This document shows positions 27,904 to 35,370 of a stretch of 64,000 bases of DNA, one piece after another. This DNA comes from Candidatus Competibacter phosphatis. GTDB lineage: Bacteria > Pseudomonadota > Gammaproteobacteria > Competibacterales > Competibacteraceae. Below the pieces are notes generated by a model that saw only the letters and a program-made list of their open reading frames with translations, was not told where the DNA came from and ran no database searches. Where the stretch lies: assembly GCF_012939995.1 (NCBI RefSeq), contig NZ_SPMZ01000016.1, positions 23,931 to 87,930 on the forward strand, written 5' to 3'. The stretch's first letter is position 1, and every line of letters begins with the position of its first letter. The position numbers and the translations under genes were made by a program.

Positions 27904-30900
27904 GGTCGCCGCCCTCGCGAACGATGTAATACCGTCCAGGGCTCGATCGGTCACCAACCCGAACCAGCTTTCCCTTCGTCCCTCGTGGATCCTTTTCCAG
28001 GCGCCCGGTGGCAAGGAGCGTATCGATGGCCAGGTCGCGCGAGACGCCCTTGGTGAGGTCTTGCCAACCGGCCGCGTTCAGAAAATACCGCCAGCCCTCG
28101 GGCGTGGCGGCGACGTAACCGAAGAACGGGCGCATCGAAGTCATGGCGCGTTCGGCCGCCTGGAGTGTGGCGAGCGTGACCGGATCGACTTCGGCAAAGC
28201 GGCCTGGTCGATTACCGGATAGCCAGACCTCCAGATGCTCAAGAAACACGGTTTCGTCGTGGCGCGCTGCCGTGCCCCAAGTCGCCAGCCAGCGCCGAAA
28301 CAGCGTTTCCGCCGCGCTTCGGGCTCGACCGGGCTCCCAGCCTGTGATTCCCCAATCGGATGCCAGCTCGCCCGCGTAACCGACCATGGCGAAACGCTGC
28401 GCCCCGCGCTTGACTTCGTCGCTTATGCTGCCGCGCGTCATGGCGTCCACGAATTGCGTCAGGTGGTTCGCCGCGTTGGGAGTCGTCGCCACCGTCTCGC
28501 GCCGGGTCAAACGATCAAGGAACGCCCGTATCGGGTGACCATGGTGCCGGGAGACAGCGACGTTGACTTCCCTGATCAAGGCGGATCGGGCGTCGGAATC
28601 GGCAAGCCCATTCAAAATCCCGCAGCCATCGCCGGCATCGACCGGAATGTGCAACAGCCGCAACTCTTGACCAGCCATCGGCACCTTGCCGGCATCCTGC
28701 ATCATCTGCTGCAGGGATTTTTCGCCCGAAGACAACAGAATCAGTTGCCAGCGCGGCAAAGCGCGCGCGGTCAGACGGGCGGTTCCGCGCATCCGGCCGG
28801 CCTCGTTGAAGATCATGTAGATCAAATCGCCGATCTCGCGCGGATCGGCTTGCCCGATTTCGTCCAGCATCAGCACTGAATCGCAGTGCGTGGCGGCGGT
28901 CATCTCGAAGCCGGCGCGCGTGCCGTGCCAGCTTCGCCGCAGATTTTGCGGTTTGCCCCAGACCGACAGCGCCCAGTTTTGCGAGGTAGTCTTACCGGTG
29001 GTCGAAGTACCCATGAAGTGCAGCCCTCCGGATTGCACGTTCAACAGGTCCAGCAAGGGCGGGGCAAAGGCCGCGCTCAATGCGAACACCGGGACGTCAA
29101 AACCCTCGACGGCGCGCGCCACCTCATCGCGCCAGCCATCGAGGGTTCCGGCGAGCGAATAGGGCGATGGGCTCGGATCGTCGGACCGATAGAACACCTC
29201 GTCGTCACCCTGCCCGAACACGGCATCCGGGAGCACGAACACTCCCTGAGTCCAACCGGTCTTGACCGTGGCCACCGCGCGCTTCTCGGGACGCGCGCGA
29301 TTCAGATAGGCGCGGATGTGTTTATTGGCGTGGGCCGGGTTATCCGTCGCCCTGAAGCCCATGTCGTATAGGCGCTGGAGAATCTCGCGGCCATCGGTAA
29401 CCAGCAGCGCGCGGGGCAGTGTCCAGACGTGGGTTTGTCCGTGCAGAGCGGTGAATTTGAGCGCCACGGCGTAGCCATGCCCGCGTCCGTCGTCCGCCGT
29501 GGCGAGCACTTCGAAGGGGGCGCTGATCCACTCCGGCGCAAAGTATTGCCGCGTCATGCCGCCGTCGGGCGTGGGTACGTTCCCAACGTGGACATACCAA
29601 AGACCTGGCCCCCTTGGGGCTTTGCCGTGCTTGCATTCATCCTTGCGACCCAACCCCCCGATCTGGGAGCCATCGGGCAAAATCATGAAGTAATAGGGAA
29701 TCTTACTATCTTGTAACCTTGTAACCTCTTCTTTTAATACTGGGTTACTTGCTTTCTCCTTTCCATTCAGCTTTGTATCCTCGTAACCCGTGTAACCTGC
29801 AAAATCTGGCTCTCCCCCCTCATATGATTGATTTTCGTTCTCCGTTTGGGCTGCCCTACGCAGCGAGCCGATACCCACGCCTTCCCGCCTCTGGCGCCGG
29901 GCGTGGTGGGTTTTCCGCGCTTGAATAGCGCCAGGGCCTTCGGTCGTTGGTTTGCGGTCGCCCAAGCATCGACGATGACGCGGGCGGCGTCGAAGGCCGG
30001 GCAATCCGCCCCCCCACGCGGCGACGTCCCCGCTCATTTCATTTTTAACGGCGCTCGCGACTAGCCACTCCGCCGACCGTTCGCCGTGCTTCGCGTCGGC
30101 CGGAACGACGCGGGCGATCTTCAGCAAGTCCAGCGCGGTACCCCTCGCGACCGGTTCGAGTTCCAACCCGGCGATGTGCTCGCGGGCACTCTCCCACGCG
30201 GGGTGATCTTTCGCGCCCTGGACCTCAACGGGCGGATCACCCACCAGTTCGAACCGCTGCCCACCGTGGGCCTGACTGAACAACTCGGGCGGGTCCGCAT
30301 TCAAGTTGAGCCAGCCCACGGCGCGGCCGCCGTCGTAGTCGGGTTCCAACGGGTCGAGGGTTTCCCGTTCGTTGAAGCGCTGCGGGTCGGTCAGCACCTC
30401 GCGCACGGTCACCATCACTGGCGCGCTGTTTTCGAACACAGTCAGGTCGAAATCGGCGCGCAGAAGGCCGCGCTGGGCAAGCGCGGCCTCGTAAGTGGCC
30501 TGCAACTTACGTTTGGCGATGAGGATTTCGGTAGCCGCGTCGCCGTTGTCGGGCTCCTCCGTCCGTTCGGTGTCGGCGATCCATTGCGCCGTGCGTTGAT
30601 CGACCTTGGCCGCCACCCAAGCCTCACGGACGCGCTGGGATTCTTGCCGCAGTTCCGACTCTCTACTGCGGACCAGTTTTTTGAACCGTTCACGCTCGAA
30701 AACAGCCAGATCCGGAATCGCGGTCCGGGTATCCAGAAAATCCGCATCGCCGTTGCGAGCGATGGGGTCGGGGAGTCGCTGGACAAGGCTTGCCCCGCAG
30801 GCAGCCCCACCGCAGAAATCCAAGCGCTCGGGCTGCCAGACCGACGCATCCACGATGCTGCGCATCAGCAGTTGCCCCGCCCCACCGACCTGCATCCAGC

Positions 30901-31528
30901 CGAAGTCCGGCGTTAGCCACAAGCGTTCGAACAATGCCCTGCCGGCGCGCGCTATATCGCTGGCGTCACGGACGAACAGATAAAGCCTCTGCCCGCCGAT
31001 ACCTTTCAGTTCTTCAACTGGATTGCCTTCGGCGTCGGTTCGCCAGATACAGGAAGACGCCGAAGGGCGCCACAGTGTGGGCGCGTCGGCGATGCCGGGC
31101 GCGACTTTCGCGAGCGTGGCGAGCAGGTCGGATCCGTCACCAGCCGTGAACCGTGGGCCGTGCTCGCTCGGATCGTGGTCGATCATCAGCACGCCCGGTG
31201 TGTCGGACGGGAACCCCATGTGCTGCCGAGTGCGACTGATGATCGGGACTTCGTTCGCATCGACGGGCGGGGCGTTTTTCAGTCGGTCGCGGCTGAGAAC
31301 GCGGGCGCGTTCATGACCATTTACCCCGTAACACAGCGCTTGCGACGGGTTTAGCCGCGTCAGCAGATCCGCGAATTCCGCGACCGTCGCGGTCATTTTG
31401 CGGGCCTCACCCTCGGCAAGCTGGCCGCCAGCGAATTTGCCGAGTTGGTTCGTTTTCGGATCGAGGTTGAAGAGTTTGCTCAGCCGTGGCGGCTGAGCAG
31501 CGGTGATCATTGTAAAAGTGGCGTGCAT
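27896..31528 (-). CDS. Primase-helicase (AEP-like N-terminus, DUF927 helicase C-terminus)
   Basis: 1210 aa. N-terminal half: VLMIDHD (about 113-119) supplies a DxD-like metal site of archaeo-eukaryotic primases, followed by GGQRLYLFVRDA. C-terminal half: DUF927-type domain, Walker A GTSTTGKTTS (about 838-847), Walker B VLMLDEIGQ. It would prime and unwind DNA at the element's origin, as P4 alpha does. Residues about 506-560 are garbled: a C7 tract (30009-30015) shifts the frame and a second indel shifts it back; the alternative frame reads WGADCPAFDAARVIVDAWAT. The linker at about 577-605 is encoded by GGTTAC repeats. ATG 31528 or 31510. Confidence 0.82.
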   Translation of the reverse strand: MHATFTMITAAQPPRLSKLFNLDPKTNQLGKFAGGQLAEGEARKMTATVAEFADLLTRLNPSQALCYGVNGHERARVLSRDRLKNAPPVDANEVPIISRTRQHMGFPSDTPGVLMIDHDPSEHGPRFTAGDGSDLLATLAKVAPGIADAPTLWRPSASSCIWRTDAEGNPVEELKGIGGQRLYLFVRDASDIARAGRALFERLWLTPDFGWMQVGGAGQLLMRSIVDASVWQPERLDFCGGAACGASLVQRLPDPIARNGDADFLDTRTAIPDLAVFERERFKKLVRSRESELRQESQRVREAWVAAKVDQRTAQWIADTERTEEPDNGDAATEILIAKRKLQATYEAALAQRGLLRADFDLTVFENSAPVMVTVREVLTDPQRFNERETLDPLEPDYDGGRAVGWLNLNADPPELFSQAHGGQRFELVGDPPVEVQGAKDHPAWESAREHIAGLELEPVARGTALDLLKIARVVPADAKHGERSAEWLVASAVKNEMSGDVAAWGGGLPGLRRRPRHRRCLGDRKPTTEGPGAIQARKTHHARRQRREGVGIGSLRRAAQTENENQSYEGGEPDFAGYTGYEDTKLNGKEKASNPVLKEEVTRLQDSKIPYYFMILPDGSQIGGLGRKDECKHGKAPRGPGLWYVHVGNVPTPDGGMTRQYFAPEWISAPFEVLATADDGRGHGYAVALKFTALHGQTHVWTLPRALLVTDGREILQRLYDMGFRATDNPAHANKHIRAYLNRARPEKRAVATVKTGWTQGVFVLPDAVFGQGDDEVFYRSDDPSPSPYSLAGTLDGWRDEVARAVEGFDVPVFALSAAFAPPLLDLLNVQSGGLHFMGTSTTGKTTSQNWALSVWGKPQNLRRSWHGTRAGFEMTAATHCDSVLMLDEIGQADPREIGDLIYMIFNEAGRMRGTARLTARALPRWQLILLSSGEKSLQQMMQDAGKVPMAGQELRLLHIPVDAGDGCGILNGLADSDARSALIREVNVAVSRHHGHPIRAFLDRLTRRETVATTPNAANHLTQFVDAMTRGSISDEVKRGAQRFAMVGYAGELASDWGITGWEPGRARSAAETLFRRWLATWGTAARHDETVFLEHLEVWLSGNRPGRFAEVDPVTLATLQAAERAMTSMRPFFGYVAATPEGWRYFLNAAGWQDLTKGVSRDLAIDTLLATGRLEKDPRGTKGKLVRVGDRSSPGRYYIVREGGDHA
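29713..29797. repeat. GGTTAC hexamer cluster inside the primase-helicase gene
   Basis: GTAACC at 29713, 29721, 29783 and 29792 and GGTTAC at 29743: five copies in 85 bp. They lie in the hydrophilic linker between the two enzyme domains (AGYTGYEDTK... EEVTRLQDSK), where amino-acid sequence is free to follow a DNA signal. The local AT content is higher than in the rest of the gene. Confidence 0.6.
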
Positions 31529-31546
31529 GGATCAAAGCTCGCAATG

Positions 31547-31642
31547 CGAGACTGACTCGCGACCATGCCCGTGATAAGATCCTGCTGCGCTTTCATTTCG
31601 GCATGACCGCTGAGGCCAGTCTCGGAGTTACTCGGGGCTGGC
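31547..31642. promoter_or_regulatory. Stem-loops in the gap before the primase-helicase
   Basis: GCGAG-ACTGA-CTCGC (31547-31561) and a long hairpin with GGCCAG (about 31612) pairing with CTGGCC (about 31634), stem interior CTCGGAG/CTCGGGG-like. They separate the 75-aa gene from the primase-helicase and could act as attenuator or processing site. No T-run. Confidence 0.35.
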
Positions 31643-31643
31643 C

Positions 31644-31871
31644 TTAGTCGTTTTTGGTCGCGCGGTAGTCCATCGCTTCGGTAACGGCGCGCTTCAAACG
31701 GGCAGACTGCTCGGGCGTGATACCTGCCTTGGCCGCGAGTTCATCGGGGTCGGCGACAGCTATGTCGCTGTCGTCCGATTTGGCCAAAATCCAGTCAATG
31801 TCGCTCGAACGGGCAGCTAGCGAGCCAGCTTCGAACGCCGTCAGAAATTCCTCGAAGGGGGTCGCGGTCAT
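31644..31871 (-). CDS. 75-aa hypothetical protein
   Basis: MTATPFEEFLTAFEAGSLAA, then DIAVADPDELAAKAGITPEQ and LKRAVTEAMDYRATKND. Acidic and helical. ATG 31871 overlaps the upstream stop (ATGA). No family recognised. Confidence 0.6.
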   Translation of the reverse strand: MTATPFEEFLTAFEAGSLAARSSDIDWILAKSDDSDIAVADPDELAAKAGITPEQSARLKRAVTEAMDYRATKND

Positions 31872-32038
31872 TTCGCGCCCTCCCCGTTCCGCCGGCCTGG
31901 ATCGCATGCCCGTAGCGATTCGATGACGATTCCTTGAATGGTGTCGTGGATCGATTTTTGTTTCCGCGCGGCCAGAATCGTGAGCTTTTCAAGCTCATCC
32001 GAAGCGAATTCGATGATGACCTCGTTCTCGCGCTTCAT
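31868..32038 (-). CDS. 56-aa RHH-like protein
   Basis: MKRENEVIIEFASDELEKLT, then ILAARKQKSIHDTIQGIVIE: one strand and two helices, as in ribbon-helix-helix regulators. The same frame is open upstream to 32140 (ALSAQLSNVAGVLEALGEVL), which also looks coding. So this may be the end of a longer protein beginning at 32298 with a frameshift near 32120. Confidence 0.5.
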   Translation of the reverse strand: MKRENEVIIEFASDELEKLTILAARKQKSIHDTIQGIVIESLRACDPGRRNGEGAK

Positions 32039-32298
32039 CGGCGTGCGGATTTGCAAAACCTCGCCCAGTGCTTCCAATACTCCAGCCACGTTGGATAGCT
32101 GCGCGGATAGGGCAAACCGGTGGTCATCCGATCCAAGCAAGTCGCTTCGCCGTTGTAATTACCGAGAAGCTCGCTCAAGAGGTCGAGCGTGATCGCTACT
32201 CGATGAAGGGTGTCTTTGGGGTAGCGGGAAAGATCGCCGGGGAAACAAGCCAATGGGGTGACGATGCGGGGATCTACGGAAATGGTGTTACCAGACAT
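32035..32298 (-). CDS. Hypothetical element protein, 3' part uncertain
   Basis: MSGNTISVDPRIVTPLACFP, then GDLSRYPKDTLHRVAITLDL and LSELLGNYNGEATCLDR. The remaining residues in this frame (PTWLEYWKHWARF) look less natural than those of the neighbouring frame. The stop at 32035 overlaps ATG 32038, which argues for two genes; the codon character argues for a fusion. Confidence 0.5.
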   Translation of the reverse strand: MSGNTISVDPRIVTPLACFPGDLSRYPKDTLHRVAITLDLLSELLGNYNGEATCLDRMTTGLPYPRSYPTWLEYWKHWARFCKSARR

Positions 32299-32571
32299 GA
32301 TCAGTCTCCAAGCAGTTCAAGAACGAACCGGCGTGGTGCCGGGAACTGGCGGGGCTAGGAAACCGCGATAGAGAGCGGCGCGCGGCCTTACGGAACGCGC
32401 ATCCCGCCAGCCCCAGCATTGCGGAGACTGGCTGACTACAACAGCCGAAATCCGGGCGGATTCCAGGCATAAAAATACCATCGCTTTCGGGGACGGTTGA
32501 CCGCTCTATCTGGCGTTTCCTAGGCGCCGACTGGAAGGATAGGCCGGGACGGAGCGCGGTGCAAGAGGCGT
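32299..32571. other. Gap before alpA's downstream gene
   Basis: 273 bp. A minus-strand open frame covers it but shows no protein character and no ribosome-binding site. It presumably holds the leader of the gene at 32298. Confidence 0.4.
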
Positions 32572-32829
32572 TCACGCGGCCTCCCCTTGACGGCGGCTTT
32601 TCTCGATTTGGGCGCCAATCCAGGCTTCAACCTCGGCCTCGATCCAGCCGACGGCCTTCGTTCCGATCGATACCGGTCTTGGGAAACTCGGATCGTAGTC
32701 GCTTGGCCGTTTGGGGTTACGCCTCAGCTTGGCGTAGATGGTCGAACGGGTAAGCCCGGTGCGAGCTTCGACTTGCTTACGTCGAAGGATGGTTAGGCGC
32801 GCTAGCGCCTCTTTAAGTTGCGCGGCCAT
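32572..32829 (-). CDS. alpA: AlpA-family transcriptional regulator
   Basis: 85 aa (ATG 32829). TILRRKQVEARTGLTRSTIY is the MerR-like HTH of AlpA, followed by YDPSFPRPVSIGTKAVGWIE and AEVEAWIGAQIEKSR, the standard C-terminus. AlpA proteins control excision and replication genes of P4-like and PICI elements. Paired palindromes lie 74-106 bp upstream and another palindrome at 32858-32869. Confidence 0.88.
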   Translation of the reverse strand: MAAQLKEALARLTILRRKQVEARTGLTRSTIYAKLRRNPKRPSDYDPSFPRPVSIGTKAVGWIEAEVEAWIGAQIEKSRRQGEAA

Positions 32830-32857
32830 GCTCGTTACTCTGTAGCATTCGCCGGAA

Positions 32858-32869
32858 CATGCCGGCATG
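32858..32869. promoter_or_regulatory. Palindrome before alpA
   Basis: CATGCCGGCATG, a perfect 12-bp palindrome 28 bp upstream of the alpA ATG. Possible operator. Confidence 0.4.
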
Positions 32870-32901
32870 GCTGCACAGTAAGCGGCATACTTTCCTAAAT
32901 C

Positions 32902-32936
32902 ACCGCAACTGCGGTTGCGGTTTCCGCAATTGCGGT
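32902..32936. promoter_or_regulatory. Double operator upstream of alpA
   Basis: CCGCAACTGCGG (32903-32914) and CCGCAATTGCGG (32924-32935, perfect palindrome) share CCGCAnnTGCGG with centres 21 bp apart, two helical turns. An extra TTGCGG half-site lies between. This is the layout of a site for a dimeric repressor binding one face of DNA. Confidence 0.6.
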
Positions 32937-32941
32937 AAGAC

Positions 32942-33716
32942 TCAAGTCGCGGTCAAGCTGCGCTTTGCCGCTGCAAACTTATCCTCCAGGGTCCGCGCCG
33001 ATATGCCCGGCTTCTTATCAAAGTGTTCGAGTAGCGCGGCAATGATCACCGATTGATTATCGAAAATGGATTGTGGTTCGCCCGTTGGTGTCTTGCCCAG
33101 CATCAACGTGAGCATTGCGCCGATAATGTTCAGATAGGTTGTCTCGGCTCGCTCGCCGGGTGCATTCTGCTTTTCCACCATCGCCCGTAATGAATCACGC
33201 TCACCGCGCATAGCATCCATTTCGCGGGTGATTTCCTCCGCCCATTTCGCCGCTTCTTTCAGTTCCGCCCGCGCCGCGTCACAATCAGCCTGCAAGGCCA
33301 GGAAGGCGTCAGTATTGATCGCCGAATGAGTCTTGCGCTCGATTTCATCAAACAGAAATTCCGGCTTGTCTGACGGAAATTCTCTGGCGATCCATTCTTT
33401 GAGGTTTGTTCGAGTTACATGCCGCCGCCCTGGTGCGACATGCTCTTTTGATCCATTGAGGGAACCGCCATTTTCGCGGTTTACTGGTAATGCACCACTT
33501 TCAATAGCTTCGTGTAGCGCCCGGCATCGCGGCTCAAGGCATTTAATGAAGGGATGCCGATAGACGGCAGGAAATACTTCGGATGATTGGCTCAAATACT
33601 CCTGAACCTCATCCGGCGGAATGCCGCACCAAAGCGCCGCCGCTACTGGAACCGGATAGATGGAGTAGTAAGATAGAGCATTGTCGCAACGATCATTTTC
33701 CCAAGTTTTTTTTCAT
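32942..33716 (-). CDS. Helical protein of the integrase-proximal region, one-base frameshift
   Basis: As read the frame starts MSQSSEVFPAVYRHPFIKCL. Upstream, in the same frame, is ALWCGIPPDEVQEYLSQSSE, and removing one of eight T at 33706-33713 brings in ATG 33716 (MKKTWENDRCDNALSYYSIY). Joined length 257 aa. C-terminal half: coiled-coil helices, then YLNIIGAMLTLMLG and KPGISARTLEDKFAAAKRSL. Homologues of this type are widespread hypotheticals in proteobacteria; function unknown. Confidence 0.65.
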
Positions 33717-33728
33717 GGCGCCCCTTTT

Positions 33729-33780
33729 GCGCGGCCCTTGAATCAGAAGCCGCGCCAGCCGGGCAAGGGAACCCGGTTTT
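33729..33780. other. Two stem-loops between the integrase and the next gene
   Basis: GCGCGGC (33729-33735) pairs with GCCGCGC (33749-33755); CCGGG (33759-33763) pairs with CCCGG (33772-33776) followed by TTTT on the plus strand. They may limit read-through between int and the 257-aa gene or act as an antisense terminator. Confidence 0.35.
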
Positions 33781-33810
33781 CGCCCCGTCGGGCTAGGCGC
33801 GGCAAATCAA

Positions 33811-35128
33811 TTATACCGCCCGGTACGCTTTACCAAAGCGACCAATAATCACCTTTCGCCCTTCCTCAATCTGGCTATCCACAAAGTCAGCCCACCATTG
33901 CAACATTTCCCGCCGCTGTTCAGCATACTGCGCCCGGTTATAAACACCCCGGATTCCCTTCATTTCGTGAGCCAGCGCCTTTTCGATCCAATCCGAATTA
34001 AACCCGGCTTCATGCAAGTGCGTTGACGCTGTCCGCCGGAAATCATGGATTACAAAATTCCGCGCATCGAATTCCAAGGCCCGCACGGCAACATTCAGTG
34101 TGCTATGGGCTATCGGTTTTTTGAGACTTCCTCGGCTGGGAAACACCCATTCGGAATCGCTCGCCAATCCCTTCAATTCCTCGTACATCGCCACGGCTTG
34201 CCGAGACAATGGAACTAGATGCGGCTTGTCTTTTTTCATGCGTTCGCCGGGAATCGCCCATTCGGCTTTATCGAAGTCGATTTCTTCCCATCGGGCTTCG
34301 ATCAATTCCGATTTACGCACCATGCACAAAATCAATAGATGCAGCGCCAGCTTGTGCGCCCGCTTCATGCTGGACTGATAGATTGCCCGTAGCAGCTTCC
34401 CAATTTCATCGGGTGTTAAAGCCACGTCCCGACTTTTGGCGGTTGCAATAAATTTCGCCTCAATGGCCGCCGCCGGGTTAAACGTCACCTTCTCGCGCGC
34501 AATCGCATAAGCAAACAGCCGTTTCAGCACGTTGCGGGTTTGGAGGGCCATTTGATCGGCGCCTCGCGCCTTGATGCGGTCGGTAATCGCCAGCACATCG
34601 GTCACGGTCACATCGGCAATCTGCTTCGCGCCGATGGCCGGAATCACATCCTTTTCCAGCACGCGCTTGATGTTGCGGGGATTGCTGTTGTTCGGTTCGG
34701 CGATTTCGGCATACCAACGCCGGGCGAAGGCTTCCACCGTGTCGGCTTCCCTTGCCGTCTTCTCCTTGATCTTCGCTTTCTCGCGGGTTTTCAAACACCA
34801 TTCACGGATAAAGGCTTGCGCCAGTTCCTTGACGGCGGGGGCGGCATCCTCGGGGGATTGCATCGCCGCGCCGCAAGGCCATCGGGGACAGGCCACGACC
34901 GATCAGCGCCTTGCCATCGTCCCGCCATGTTCGGGCTTCGGCCAACGAATAGGCCGGGTAATCCCCGAGCGTGATTTTTTCCTGCTTGCCCGCCAGCCGG
35001 TAGCGCAGCCGCCATACCTTCGCGCCGCCGGGCATGACTTCCACGAACAGCCCGCCCTCATCGGCTTCCTGATAGGCCTTGTCAGCAGGTTTCAGCTTCC
35101 GCAGCTTGGTATCCGACAGCGCCATCAT
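33811..35128 (-). CDS. int: P4-type tyrosine integrase, one-base frameshift
   Basis: DUF4102 arm-binding N-terminus (DTKLRKLKPADKAYQEADEG, GLFVEVMPGGAKVWRLRYRL, EKITLGDYPAYSLAEAR), then the catalytic domain: first Arg in KSELIEARWEEI, HDFRRTASTHLHEAG, HEMKGIRGVYNR with the Tyr. The frame breaks at five G (34852-34856); with four it reads GDAIPEDAAPAVKELAQAF and gives 438 aa, a normal size. GGAAGGGGG precedes the ATG pair at 35128/35125. Lies next to the element end and the arm-type repeats. Confidence 0.9.
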
Positions 35129-35172
35129 TCCCCCTTCCGCCGTGGCGTGTACCCGTGAAAAACGGCTTCATC

Positions 35173-35255
35173 TTGGGCACACCATTTCGCCTTGGGCACA
35201 TCACCGCCTTGCCTTGGGCACACCGCTTTTCATCTTGGGCACAAATATGGGCACA
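35173..35255 (+). repeat. Integrase arm-type repeats, right end (5 copies)
   Basis: TTGGGCACA at 35173, 35192, 35214 and 35235 and ATGGGCACA at 35247, all in one orientation, between the int start and mnmE. With the two left-end copies they delimit the element. Confidence 0.75.
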
Positions 35256-35262
35256 CATATAA

Positions 35263-35358
35263 GCGGATTGCTGCGGAACATACAAGCATTGTGCATAACA
35301 AAAAAAGCCCGTATTTAAGCGGGCTTATGGGGTGTTTTGCGGAACGCTTCGGAACATA
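35263..35358. repeat. Imperfect 20-bp direct repeat flanking a terminator
   Basis: GCGGATTGCTGCGGAACATA (35263-35282) and GCGGAACGCTTCGGAACATA (35339-35358) agree at 17 of 20 bases, 76 bp apart. They could be excisionase or core-flanking sites. Confidence 0.45.
35298..35326 (-). terminator. Rho-independent terminator after mnmE
   Basis: On the minus strand AAGCCCG, 8-nt loop, CGGGCTT and seven T in total. It lies 45 bp after the corrected mnmE stop and inside the element end, so it would insulate int from mnmE transcription. Confidence 0.8.
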
Positions 35359-35370
35359 CCGGAAGCCTCG

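Noticed and set aside
28235-28879. Plus-strand open frame of 214 codons inside the primase-helicase
   Set aside because: Antisense to the conserved helicase domain and without family resemblance.
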